Below, one piece after another: positions 1 to 6,472 of a stretch of DNA of 9,433 nt. The notes below the pieces were generated by a model, which had not been told where the DNA came from, did no database searches, and saw only the letters and a list, made by a program, of their open reading frames with translations. This DNA is from Desulfovibrio sp. A2 (lineage in GTDB: Bacteria; Desulfobacterota; Desulfovibrionia; Desulfovibrionales; Desulfovibrionaceae). Positions within the stretch are counted from its first letter, which is position 1. Every line of letters begins with the position of its first letter. The stretch spans positions 1 through 9,433 of the forward strand of contig NZ_AGFG01000020.1 of assembly GCF_000226255.1 (NCBI RefSeq), written 5' to 3'. The translations under genes were made by a program, and so were the position numbers.

Positions 1-46
1 GGGGGGAAGGGGAGGACACTTTTCAAAGTGTCCTCCCCTTCCCCCC
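1..46 (-). terminator. Perfect 22-bp hairpin, probable terminator of the minus-strand carboxylase block
   Basis: Bases 1-22 are the exact reverse complement of bases 25-46, leaving only TC at the centre. The lower stem is very G/C-rich (G6-AA-G4 against C4-TT-C6) and the tip is A/T-rich. It lies 43 nt beyond the stop codon of the last minus-strand gene, where an intrinsic terminator is expected. The U-tract for minus-strand transcripts would fall before base 1, outside the window, so it cannot be confirmed. On the plus strand the hairpin is followed by GTTATCTTCC, not a clear T-run. A second small hairpin (6-bp arms, 63-68 with 73-78, 4-nt loop) lies between this element and the stop codon. 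Confidence 0.65.
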
Positions 47-89
47 GTTATCTTCCTGCCTTTCCTTCTTCCGAAGGATCGGCCTTTGC

Positions 90-464
90 TTACTTCGCCT
101 TTACCAGCGCCTTTTCGGCTTGGTCCAGGGTTTCTTCCAGTTCATCGGTGATGCGGTTGGCGGTACGGGCGTCCCATTCGGCGAGGGCGGCGTCCAGCTT
201 GTCGCGCAGGGCCACGATGGCGGGCACGCGGTCGGCCAGGGCGTCGCGCACGGGGGCGTCCCACCCGGCGAAGCGCAGCCCGTCGTCAAGGGCCTGCACC
301 AGTTCCAGCACGCCGCGCCGGTCGGCGGGGCCCAGCACCTGCCCGGCCACGGGCCGGACGAAGGGTTCGGGCCAGACAAGGGCCACGAGCAGCGGCCAGG
401 CCTTTTCCACGTCCTCGTCGCGGTAGGTGGAAGCCCACACACGCACCTGCAACACCTTGCCCAT
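90..464 (-). CDS. Conserved-looking 124-aa protein of unknown function, last gene of the carboxylase block
   Basis: I do not recognise a family. The 124-aa product is soluble, with no signal peptide, membrane segment or cysteine motif. After a short beta-like start (MGKVLQVRVWAS) it appears almost wholly helical, with many Ala, Leu, Asp, Glu and Arg residues and a likely amphipathic or coiled-coil helix over about residues 85-122. The ATG follows the stop codon of the biotin-carrier-like gene by only 3 nt, and its likely ribosome site (GGGAG) lies in the end of that gene, so the two are probably translationally coupled. Codon use is strongly GC-biased like its neighbours, supporting a real gene. 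The tight coupling suggests, by inference only, an accessory or structural subunit of the carboxylase. The stop is TAA at 92-90. Confidence 0.8.
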   Translation of the reverse strand: MGKVLQVRVWASTYRDEDVEKAWPLLVALVWPEPFVRPVAGQVLGPADRRGVLELVQALDDGLRFAGWDAPVRDALADRVPAIVALRDKLDAALAEWDARTANRITDELEETLDQAEKALVKAK

Positions 465-467
465 GGC

Positions 468-1127
468 CTACTCCCGCTCTTCCCACTCGGTCTGCACGCG
501 GGCCACCACGTCCTCAATAAGGGGCAGCTGGTCCGGCGGGCACACGCCGATGAGGGGCTGGCCCGCATCCACGTTCTCGTTGTGCTGGAAGTACACGGCG
601 TAGATGACGCCGCTGGGGCCGGAATAGGCCAGCGAGGCCTCGCGCTTCATGCGCGACATGATGAACAGGTCCATGCCCTCGTGCAGCGAGACGGAGCGGG
701 GACCGGAGGCCTTGACCTTCTTGTCCACGTCGGGCGCGAAGTAGTACTTGGCGCGCTCCGGCGCGACGAAGAGGTGCAGGGCCTTCTTCAGGATGATGGC
801 CAGCACCTCGTCCTTGGACAGAAAGTGGCGCAGGCGCACCAGGGGGGTGCCCGCCTCCACGAAGGTGCCTTCCAGGTGGCGCAGCACTTCCTTGACCTCG
901 CCCTTTTCCACGGCGTGGATGGGCTTCTGGTTGCGCTCGCGCTCGATGGTGGCGAGCAGCGTGCCCTTCTTTTCCTTCCACGTGCCGGAAGGCCCGATAA
1001 CCCGGGCGCCTTCGCGCACGTCGGCGAACGTGACCACGCCGGTATGCGGCGCGGTGACGACGATCTCCTCGTAGGGAGACGCCTTTATCTCATCCAGCAA
1101 TTGCGTGATGTCGAACACGGATGTCAC
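468..1127 (-). CDS. Biotin carboxyl carrier-like protein with two barrel-type modules
   Basis: Probable carrier subunit of the adjacent carboxylase, moving carboxybiotin between biotin carboxylase and carboxyltransferase. The 219-aa protein shows two segments that read like biotinyl/lipoyl barrel folds. Residues about 22-99 include TAPHTGVVTF and a second strand set GEVKEVLRHLEGTFVEAGTPL, but have no Met-Lys in the hairpin. Residues about 144-196 run HEGMDLFIMSRMKREASL then GVIYAVYFQHNENVDAGQPL, with Met160-Lys161 where the family has its AMKM biotin-accepting lysine. E. coli AccB is about 156 aa with one C-terminal biotinyl domain. The start is GTG at 1127 with AAGGA close upstream; GTG at 1118 with AGGTGA 5 nt upstream is an equally good alternative (216 aa). 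The gene follows the carboxyltransferase stop by 27 nt. Biotinylation itself is inferred. Confidence 0.75.
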   Translation of the reverse strand: MTSVFDITQLLDEIKASPYEEIVVTAPHTGVVTFADVREGARVIGPSGTWKEKKGTLLATIERERNQKPIHAVEKGEVKEVLRHLEGTFVEAGTPLVRLRHFLSKDEVLAIILKKALHLFVAPERAKYYFAPDVDKKVKASGPRSVSLHEGMDLFIMSRMKREASLAYSGPSGVIYAVYFQHNENVDAGQPLIGVCPPDQLPLIEDVVARVQTEWEERE

Positions 1128-1154
1128 CTGTTCCTTGCTGCTGCGGCGCGCGGG

Positions 1155-3419
1155 CTACCGGTAGTAGAGGTTGCGGCCGCCCATGGTCAGAAGGGCCTGC
1201 TTCAGGTTGGCGCGCGCGTCGCGGCGGTCCCAGATGCCCTGGATGTGCCCGCGCGACAGGGCCCGGTAGGCCCGGTGGTAGTCCGGCGGGATGTCCACGC
1301 CCGTGGTCTCCTTGATGACGCCCGGCCCGGCGAAGCCGATGTTGGCCGAACGGATGGAGAACTGGTAGGGCGAGCAGCCGAGGAAACTGGCCAGCGGACC
1401 GGCGTACGAGTTGGTGTCGTACAGCACCAGGTACAGGCCCCCGGCTTCTATATAGCGGCGCACGGCCATGGTGCAGCGCGGCATCTGGATGACGCCGTTG
1501 GTGCCTTCCTGAATGCGGATGCCTGCCGTGCCGTGCACGTAGGCAAGGAAGGGATAGCGCTTCTTCTTGGCGCGCTCGGCGGCCTGGACGAACTTTTCGC
1601 CCTCTGCCGCGCCCACGGAACCGCCCCGGAACGGGGCCACCAGCATGGCCACCACCAGCTTCACGTTGTCGATGCGCGCTTCGAAGGTGACGCAGCCGCT
1701 TTTCAGGCCGGTCTGCTTCTTGGCCTGCTCCAGCTTGACGTCGAAGCCCTCGAAACCAAGCGGATTGCCCGCCTCGATTTCGGCGTTGAACTCGAAGATG
1801 GAGCCCTCGTCGAACACGTTGTGCAGGTACCACTGGTATTCCATGGGAAAGTGGTGCCCGCAGTAGGTGCATACCCCGGCGAATTCGCCGAACAGGTCGG
1901 GGGCCCACAGGTCGAGGCAGCCGTGGCTGCCCGCATTGGGGCAGGTGATGGCGCGGTCTTCCTTGGCGCGGGGGCTGACGTAGCTCCAGTTGCCGTTGCG
2001 CTGGCCTTCCTCGTCCCAGTCGGACAGGGTGGTCAGCTCGCGCTCGGTCTGCTCACTGCTCTGGCACGCGCCGCCGGGCAGCGCGCAGGTGATCTTGCGC
2101 CACGGGGCGGCCACCTTTTCCATCAGCACCTGGGCTTCGGCCTCCACCTCTTCCACGAGGTAGGCGATCTTCTGCTGGTGCTTACGCAGCAGGTCGTACT
2201 TGAAGTAGGAATAGATGTCCCACCAGGCGTCCCAGCCCATGTTGGACAGCTTGCGCAGCACGGGCCGCCTGTCGCGCGCGGCGTTGCGGGCGAGGCGGTT
2301 GAACTTGCGATGGCGGCGGGCCACCAGCCGGTCCTTGGCGGACGACGACAGGCTCCAGCGCACGTACATATTGTCGAGGTCCATGGTTTCGGCCTTGCCG
2401 CGACGGCGGCGCAGCACCATGGCCCGGAACGGGGCAAAGCCCTTCACGCCCAGGATCACTTCGTCCGTGGCGCGGATGATCTCCTGGCGCAGGCCCCGGA
2501 AGAAGTCGTAATGGTACGGGCGCGCGCCGAGGGGCGGTTCCGTCACCACGTGGTCGATGTAGCCCATGCGCAGGTTGTCTTCGGCCGTGATGCGCAGTTG
2601 CTGGGCGCACTTTTCGATCAACTCGGGCGCGGCGCGCTGCCCGTGGCGCAGGCGGCCCTCGATGGCCGCCGCCCCTTCGGGCGAAATGACCGAATAGTAG
2701 CCGTGCGAAAGCATCAGGCGGCGGTCGGAAAGGCCGATGGCCTCTGCCCCGCCGGAGCCGCCTTCCGAAAACACGGCGATGACCGGCACGCGCAGGCCCG
2801 CCATTTCGTACAGGTTGCGGGCAATCTGCTGGGCCGCGCCGGGGTAGTCCTCCACCGGGTAGGAGCCGGGCGTGAACACGTAGGTGTGGATGGGGATGCC
2901 TTCGGTTTCGGCGACCTTCATGTACTGAAGGGCCTTGGCGTTGCCCCACGGCTTCACCGAGCCGCCGTTGCGGAACTCCTCTCCGTGGCCCTTTTCCTGC
3001 CCGATGACCAGAACCGGCTGGTTGATGGTCTTCTTGCCGCTGCGCCGGGTGATGTAGGCGCGGGCGATGAGCATGGAAGGATCGATGGAGTGTTCGTCCT
3101 TGCCGCCGATTTCGGTGTAGTTGTCGTAGACGTTCTCAAGGATGTCGCGCAGGCAGATGCGCTGCGGGTGCCGCACGATGCGCACCTTGTCCATGGGCGT
3201 CAGTTCGGCTTCCAGTTTGCGCTCCACGAAGTCGAACAGGTCTTCCAGGGTGGTCAGCGCCGCGTTTTCGTCGCTGATGGAGCCTTCAGACAGCCGCAGG
3301 TTGAATTCCTGCAACTTCGACTCGAGGAGCGCGATGTTCTCGTTGTGCTTGCCGCCGAAAACATCGCGGATGTAGCCAAGGCGTTCGGCGAGGTGCTGCG
3401 TTCTCTTTTCGGTATCCAT
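1155..3419 (-). CDS. Fused acetyl-CoA carboxylase carboxyltransferase (AccA-like then AccD-like)
   Basis: Transfers the carboxyl group from carboxybiotin to acetyl-CoA, giving malonyl-CoA. Using ATG 3419, the product is 754 aa. Residues about 5-330 match the AccA alpha subunit: RHPQR at 83-87, EGGSGGAEAIG at 219-229, YSVISPEGAAAI at 242-253. A basic, helical linker spans about 335-480. Residues about 490-754 match AccD beta: a four-Cys zinc site at 493, 501, 517 and 520, HGTAGIRIQEG at 629-639, and GFAGPGVI at 695-702. E. coli uses two separate chains of 319 and 304 aa. Most known fusions place the beta-like half first, so this order is reversed. An upstream in-frame ATG (3458) would add 13 residues but has no visible ribosome site, while GGGAAAG precedes 3419. 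The acyl-CoA substrate is inferred from similarity; a propionyl-CoA or other acyl role cannot be excluded. Confidence 0.88.
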   Translation of the reverse strand: MDTEKRTQHLAERLGYIRDVFGGKHNENIALLESKLQEFNLRLSEGSISDENAALTTLEDLFDFVERKLEAELTPMDKVRIVRHPQRICLRDILENVYDNYTEIGGKDEHSIDPSMLIARAYITRRSGKKTINQPVLVIGQEKGHGEEFRNGGSVKPWGNAKALQYMKVAETEGIPIHTYVFTPGSYPVEDYPGAAQQIARNLYEMAGLRVPVIAVFSEGGSGGAEAIGLSDRRLMLSHGYYSVISPEGAAAIEGRLRHGQRAAPELIEKCAQQLRITAEDNLRMGYIDHVVTEPPLGARPYHYDFFRGLRQEIIRATDEVILGVKGFAPFRAMVLRRRRGKAETMDLDNMYVRWSLSSSAKDRLVARRHRKFNRLARNAARDRRPVLRKLSNMGWDAWWDIYSYFKYDLLRKHQQKIAYLVEEVEAEAQVLMEKVAAPWRKITCALPGGACQSSEQTERELTTLSDWDEEGQRNGNWSYVSPRAKEDRAITCPNAGSHGCLDLWAPDLFGEFAGVCTYCGHHFPMEYQWYLHNVFDEGSIFEFNAEIEAGNPLGFEGFDVKLEQAKKQTGLKSGCVTFEARIDNVKLVVAMLVAPFRGGSVGAAEGEKFVQAAERAKKKRYPFLAYVHGTAGIRIQEGTNGVIQMPRCTMAVRRYIEAGGLYLVLYDTNSYAGPLASFLGCSPYQFSIRSANIGFAGPGVIKETTGVDIPPDYHRAYRALSRGHIQGIWDRRDARANLKQALLTMGGRNLYYR

Positions 3420-3594
3420 ATGTCGCTTTCCCGCAGTTCCGGCGGGGTCGGGTAGCATGCTTGGCGGTGGACGTTCGCGCGCCGGTGCCGTGGCGGGCGA
3501 AGGTTGCCGCGTGTCCGCCGGTTACGAATGGCGGACGGCGATGGCCGGGGGTGCATCCGGCGGGGCTGGTTTCCGAGGCTGGTCCCAAATAAGG

Positions 3595-3632
3595 CCTTTC
3601 GTTCTACGGCGACGGCGCCGACGGACGAAAGG
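3595..3632 (-). terminator. Hairpin between biotin carboxylase and carboxyltransferase genes
   Basis: Arms CCTTTCGT (3595-3602) and ACGAAAGG (3625-3632) are perfectly complementary. Inside them lies a further 5-bp stem, CGGCG (3607-3611) with CGCCG (3616-3620). It starts 19 nt after the biotin carboxylase stop in the direction of transcription and is followed by CCTTATTTGG, only a weak U-tract. It could be a leaky terminator, an RNA-stability or processing element that sets subunit ratio, or a chance structure. The rest of the 231-nt gap (3420-3650) is GC-rich, and I see no convincing promoter or gene in it. Confidence 0.45.
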
Positions 3633-3650
3633 ACAACTTGGAAACTGCTC

Positions 3651-5069
3651 CTAGAACTTGAGGATGCGCCCGGTGTTATCCCGCAGGAACCGGACGTTGG
3701 AACGCAGCGGCTCGCCCGCGTTGTTGGCGCCTTCCAGCACCAGCGTGTCGAGGAATTCGACGCCGCGCTCCCTGGCTTCCGCAAGGTCCTTGCCCCAGAT
3801 GATGGCCAGCGCCAGGTTGGGGTCGAACTCGGTGGGAATGTCGTAGGGGTCGTCGCTGGGCACGTGGGTGTGCATGGCCAGCCAGGGGCGTTCGGGCCAG
3901 CCGAAGCCGTCCACGCGGCCCACCCACGGGGTGAAGCGGTTGTCCGGGTCTTCGGCGATGAGGCGGTATTCGATGCCCACGCCTTCGAAGGTGATGTCCT
4001 CCTGCCCGTATCCCAGCGGCTCGCCAAGGCCGATGCGGATCTGCTCGGCGATGATATCCACGCCCTTCTGCCCGCGCACGCGGGCGATGGTGGCCGACAC
4101 CCCGTTCTCCACCTGGATGCGGGTGTTCACTTCCATCAGGAAGGGGCGGCCGTCGCGGGTGACGATCCACTCCCAGGTGCCCACGTTGTCGTAGCCCACC
4201 TTGCGCGCCATGGCCAGCGAGTGCTGGGTTATGTCGCGCAGCACCTGTGCGGCGTCGAAACCGTACTCGATGGACGAAGGATCGAAACCGGGGGCGATCT
4301 CGATGCGCTTCTGCAGGCCCGTGGACTGGATGGAGCAGTTGCGGGTGCCGAAATGCACGGGGTTGCGCCCGCTGCGGTCGGACACCACCTGCACTTCCAG
4401 GTGGTTGAAGTCGCGGATGCGCTGCTCGATGAGCACGCCCTCGTCCTTGAACTGGCGCAGGGCGTAGTTGCGAATGCGCCGGTACACCGAGCGGAAGAGG
4501 TCGATGTCGTACACCTCTTCGATGCCCATGCCACCGCCGCCCGCCGATGCCTTGACCAGCACCAGCGGCTTGCGGATGCCCTGCTGTTCCTGGAATTCAA
4601 ACAGGCTCTGGGCCACCTTTTCCGCTTCCATCTCGTCGTAGATGGGCCGGTCGGAACCGGGCACGGTGGGCACGCCCAGGCTGCGCGCGAGGCGCTTGGT
4701 ATTGATCTTGTCGCCCAGCTCGCGAATCACCCGCCACGAAGGGCCGATGAAGATAAGCTTTCTGTCGCGCTGGGACACGCGGCGGGCAAAGCGATAGTCT
4801 TCGGCGAAAAAGCCGTAGCCCGGATGCACGGCGGTGGCGCCCGCATCGTCGGCAACGGCCATCAGTTCGTTGGCGTCATGATAGGAGGATACGCGGTAGA
4901 GGCTCTTGTCGCCCCCCAGTTCGCGGGCGATGCGCACATGGCCCGACGCGGCGTCCTCCGCCGTGTACACGCACGTGAAAGCCAGGCCCAGCTTGCGGCA
5001 GGCCTGAACGATGCGAATGGCGATTTCCCCTCTGTTCGCCACCAGCACCTTGTGGTCTTTCGTCTGCAC
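3651..5069 (-). CDS. Biotin carboxylase, divergent AccC-like
   Basis: ATP-grasp enzyme that carboxylates carrier-bound biotin using ATP and bicarbonate. From GTG 5069 the product is 472 aa (E. coli AccC is 449). Visible family marks are ANRGE (11-15), HPGYGF (82-87), a GDK lysine at 121, VKASAGGGGMG with Lys173, HLEVQV with His223, MEVNTRIQVEN (312-322) with Glu313, Asn315, Arg317 and Glu321, and EYRLIAEDP with Arg369. These match the nucleotide, metal and catalytic positions of E. coli AccC, including Glu296 and Arg338. Two expected residues differ: the QRRHQK loop reads QSTGLQK, losing the His236 equivalent, and the His after the catalytic Glu is Asn322. The C-terminal domain is strongly diverged. 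The start rests on GAGG 7 nt upstream; TTG 5072 is an alternative. An ATG at 5147 would add 26 unlikely residues. Confidence 0.87.
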   Translation of the reverse strand: MQTKDHKVLVANRGEIAIRIVQACRKLGLAFTCVYTAEDAASGHVRIARELGGDKSLYRVSSYHDANELMAVADDAGATAVHPGYGFFAEDYRFARRVSQRDRKLIFIGPSWRVIRELGDKINTKRLARSLGVPTVPGSDRPIYDEMEAEKVAQSLFEFQEQQGIRKPLVLVKASAGGGGMGIEEVYDIDLFRSVYRRIRNYALRQFKDEGVLIEQRIRDFNHLEVQVVSDRSGRNPVHFGTRNCSIQSTGLQKRIEIAPGFDPSSIEYGFDAAQVLRDITQHSLAMARKVGYDNVGTWEWIVTRDGRPFLMEVNTRIQVENGVSATIARVRGQKGVDIIAEQIRIGLGEPLGYGQEDITFEGVGIEYRLIAEDPDNRFTPWVGRVDGFGWPERPWLAMHTHVPSDDPYDIPTEFDPNLALAIIWGKDLAEARERGVEFLDTLVLEGANNAGEPLRSNVRFLRDNTGRILKF

Positions 5070-5074
5070 CAATG

Positions 5075-5080
5075 TCCCTC
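5075..5080 (-). promoter_or_regulatory. Ribosome binding site deciding the non-ATG start of biotin carboxylase
   Basis: GAGGGA on the minus strand precedes TTG (5072) and GTG (5069). The distance from GAGG is 7 nt to GTG and 4 nt to TTG, so GTG is favoured. No ribosome site of similar quality precedes the in-frame ATG at 5147, and the extra residues that start would add do not resemble the family N-terminus, which normally begins a few residues before the KVLVANRGE segment. Confidence 0.55.
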
Positions 5081-5150
5081 GATATGGTTGTACATGTTCA
5101 AAGGCCGCACGACATCGCCACCGCGACGCACGAACATCGCGGGCCACAAC

Positions 5151-5170
5151 GCGGGCACCCTCATGCCCGC
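5151..5170 (-). terminator. Weak GC hairpin just after the PilZ gene
   Basis: Arms GCGGGCA (5151-5157) and TGCCCGC (5164-5170) pair perfectly around a 6-nt loop, 8 nt past the PilZ stop in the direction of transcription. No T-run follows, so this is at best a Rho-assisted or partial terminator. It leaves open whether the carboxylase genes are cotranscribed with the stator genes. The remaining gap to the biotin carboxylase start shows only a near-palindrome, TGAACATGTACA (5089-5100 region), and no clear promoter. Confidence 0.3.
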
Positions 5171-5178
5171 GCGGGCCG

Positions 5179-5694
5179 TCAGACGTCCAGTTCCGTCCCG
5201 GCGGCGCTGTCCACCGTGATCACGGTGGCGCTGCCCGCATTGGCGGGTGCGCCGGGGGCATCCCCGTTCATCCGGGGTTGCCCGGCGGCCTGCGCATCAC
5301 GTTTTTCGGATTCCGCCTTGCGCTGGGCGATAATCCGCTTCTGGACCTCAAGCACCAGCTTGTCCAGGCGCGATTCCTGCCAGAAATCCAGCGGGGTGAA
5401 TTCGCAGCCCACCAGGCCGTCGTTCACCCGCCGCGCAACCCTTGCGGGCAGCGCTGGAATGTAGGGCCTGTTCTGGATCAGCAGGTCGAGCTTGAGGACC
5501 TCCCCTTCCGTGAAGGCGTGGCCGGCGGCATGCAGGGCAATGCCCACCGCGCTCACGTTCTCTACGGGGAACGTGCCGTCCTTCCCCGCCACGCGTGCCT
5601 CAAGACCGGGCACCGACGTGCGGTAGGCCCGGCGTTCGCCCTCGTGGTCCGAAGGCAGCGTGAAGTCGAAATCGTCGAATTCGTCGTGTGTCAT
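5179..5694 (-). CDS. PilZ-domain protein, probable cyclic-di-GMP receptor
   Basis: PilZ domains bind cyclic-di-GMP and often tune flagellar motors or secretion. From ATG 5694 the product is 171 aa. The RxxxR motif is RRAYR at residues 21-25 and the second motif is NVSAVG at 46-51 (N-x-S-x-x-G); both needed parts of the ligand site are intact. A beta-barrel-like stretch continues to about residue 100 (ending DGLVGCEFTPLDFWQ). A charged helix (about 105-135) and an Ala/Gly/Pro-rich disordered tail follow. There is no membrane segment. Alternative in-frame starts are ATG 5700 and GTG 5712; 5694 is preferred because GGGG lies 6 nt upstream. It follows motB by 43 nt, so a role in regulating that stator by cyclic-di-GMP is a reasonable inference. 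Confidence 0.85.
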   Translation of the reverse strand: MTHDEFDDFDFTLPSDHEGERRAYRTSVPGLEARVAGKDGTFPVENVSAVGIALHAAGHAFTEGEVLKLDLLIQNRPYIPALPARVARRVNDGLVGCEFTPLDFWQESRLDKLVLEVQKRIIAQRKAESEKRDAQAAGQPRMNGDAPGAPANAGSATVITVDSAAGTELDV

Positions 5695-5737
5695 CGCCAT
5701 CCCCGCTGCCACCCCCGGATTGTGAAGCCCCCCGGCA

Positions 5738-6472
5738 TCATTTGGTCACCCGGCGTTCCAGCATGAATTCCACGCGCCGGTTGCGCGCCCGGTTTTCTTC
5801 CGTGGTGTTCGGGAACAGGGGGTCTAACTCACCAAGCCCGGTGGCTGTCAACCGCTTGGAGTCGATGCCCGCTTTCAAGAAATAGCGTAATACGCTCACC
5901 GCGCGCAACGAAGAAAGTTCCCAATTATCCCGGAATCTTGAGGTTGGACTAGGCCGAGAGTCATCCGTAAACCCCCGGATATTAATGGACTGGTCCTTCT
6001 TGCGCACGAACAGGTCCGCCAGCGGTTTCAGGTAGCGCTCGGCCTGGGGGCTCAGGTCCGTCTCGCCGGGGGCGAACATGACTTCGGCAGGAATGCGCAG
6101 GGTTATGACGCCCTCGTCGAAGACCGAACCGATAACGCCCTCTACCCCCTGTTTGTTGAAGTAGGTGCGCATTTCCGAATAGGTGTTGCGTTGGGCCTCG
6201 ATGATCTGCCGTTGCAGCCGCACCGATTCAAGCAGCGCGCTCGTGTCCTCGCTGCGCACGGCCGAGGTGGAAAGCTCCTTGTCCTTGCCGCCGAACACCG
6301 TGCGCACCGAATCGAAGGTTTCGGTTATCTTGGTCTTGTCGATGGTGGACAGGGCAAAGAGCAGAATGAAGAAACACAGCAGCAGCATGGAAACGTCGGC
6401 AAGGGTGGCCAGCCATTCCTGGGGCGGCTCGTCGGCTTCGGATTCCATGTCCAGATCGTCGTCATCTGCCAT
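5738..6472 (-). CDS. motB: Flagellar stator protein MotB/PomB-like, with OmpA-type peptidoglycan-binding domain
   Basis: Anchors the flagellar stator to peptidoglycan and lines the ion channel with its partner. The 244-aa product has an acidic N-terminus (MADDDDLDMESEADE), a single membrane segment at about 27-43, and Asp26 in TLADVSMLLLCFF at the essential ion-binding Asp position (Asp32 in E. coli MotB). A plug/linker region is followed by an OmpA-like domain: GFTDDS at 167-172, NWELSSLRA at 183-191, and a closing NTTEENRARNRRVEF segment. The membrane segment resembles sodium-type PomB (L-A-D-x-S-x-L-L-x-C-F-F). The start ATG 6472 has AAGGAG 7 nt upstream and overlaps the motA end by 11 nt; a start at 6541 would add 23 implausible residues. 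The stretch coding for the OmpA core (about 5825-5985) has unusual codon use. Confidence 0.93.
   Translation of the reverse strand: MADDDDLDMESEADEPPQEWLATLADVSMLLLCFFILLFALSTIDKTKITETFDSVRTVFGGKDKELSTSAVRSEDTSALLESVRLQRQIIEAQRNTYSEMRTYFNKQGVEGVIGSVFDEGVITLRIPAEVMFAPGETDLSPQAERYLKPLADLFVRKKDQSINIRGFTDDSRPSPTSRFRDNWELSSLRAVSVLRYFLKAGIDSKRLTATGLGELDPLFPNTTEENRARNRRVEFMLERRVTK

Noticed and set aside
120..3455. A 1,111-codon open frame on the plus strand
   Set aside because: It is antisense to three well-supported genes, its product is a His/Gly/Val/Ala-rich string without domains, and GC-rich codon bias on the opposite strand readily keeps this frame free of stops.
3504..5219. A 571-codon open frame on the plus strand
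   Set aside because: It is antisense to the biotin carboxylase gene, has no domain or ribosome site, and shows the same His/Gly-rich shadow composition.
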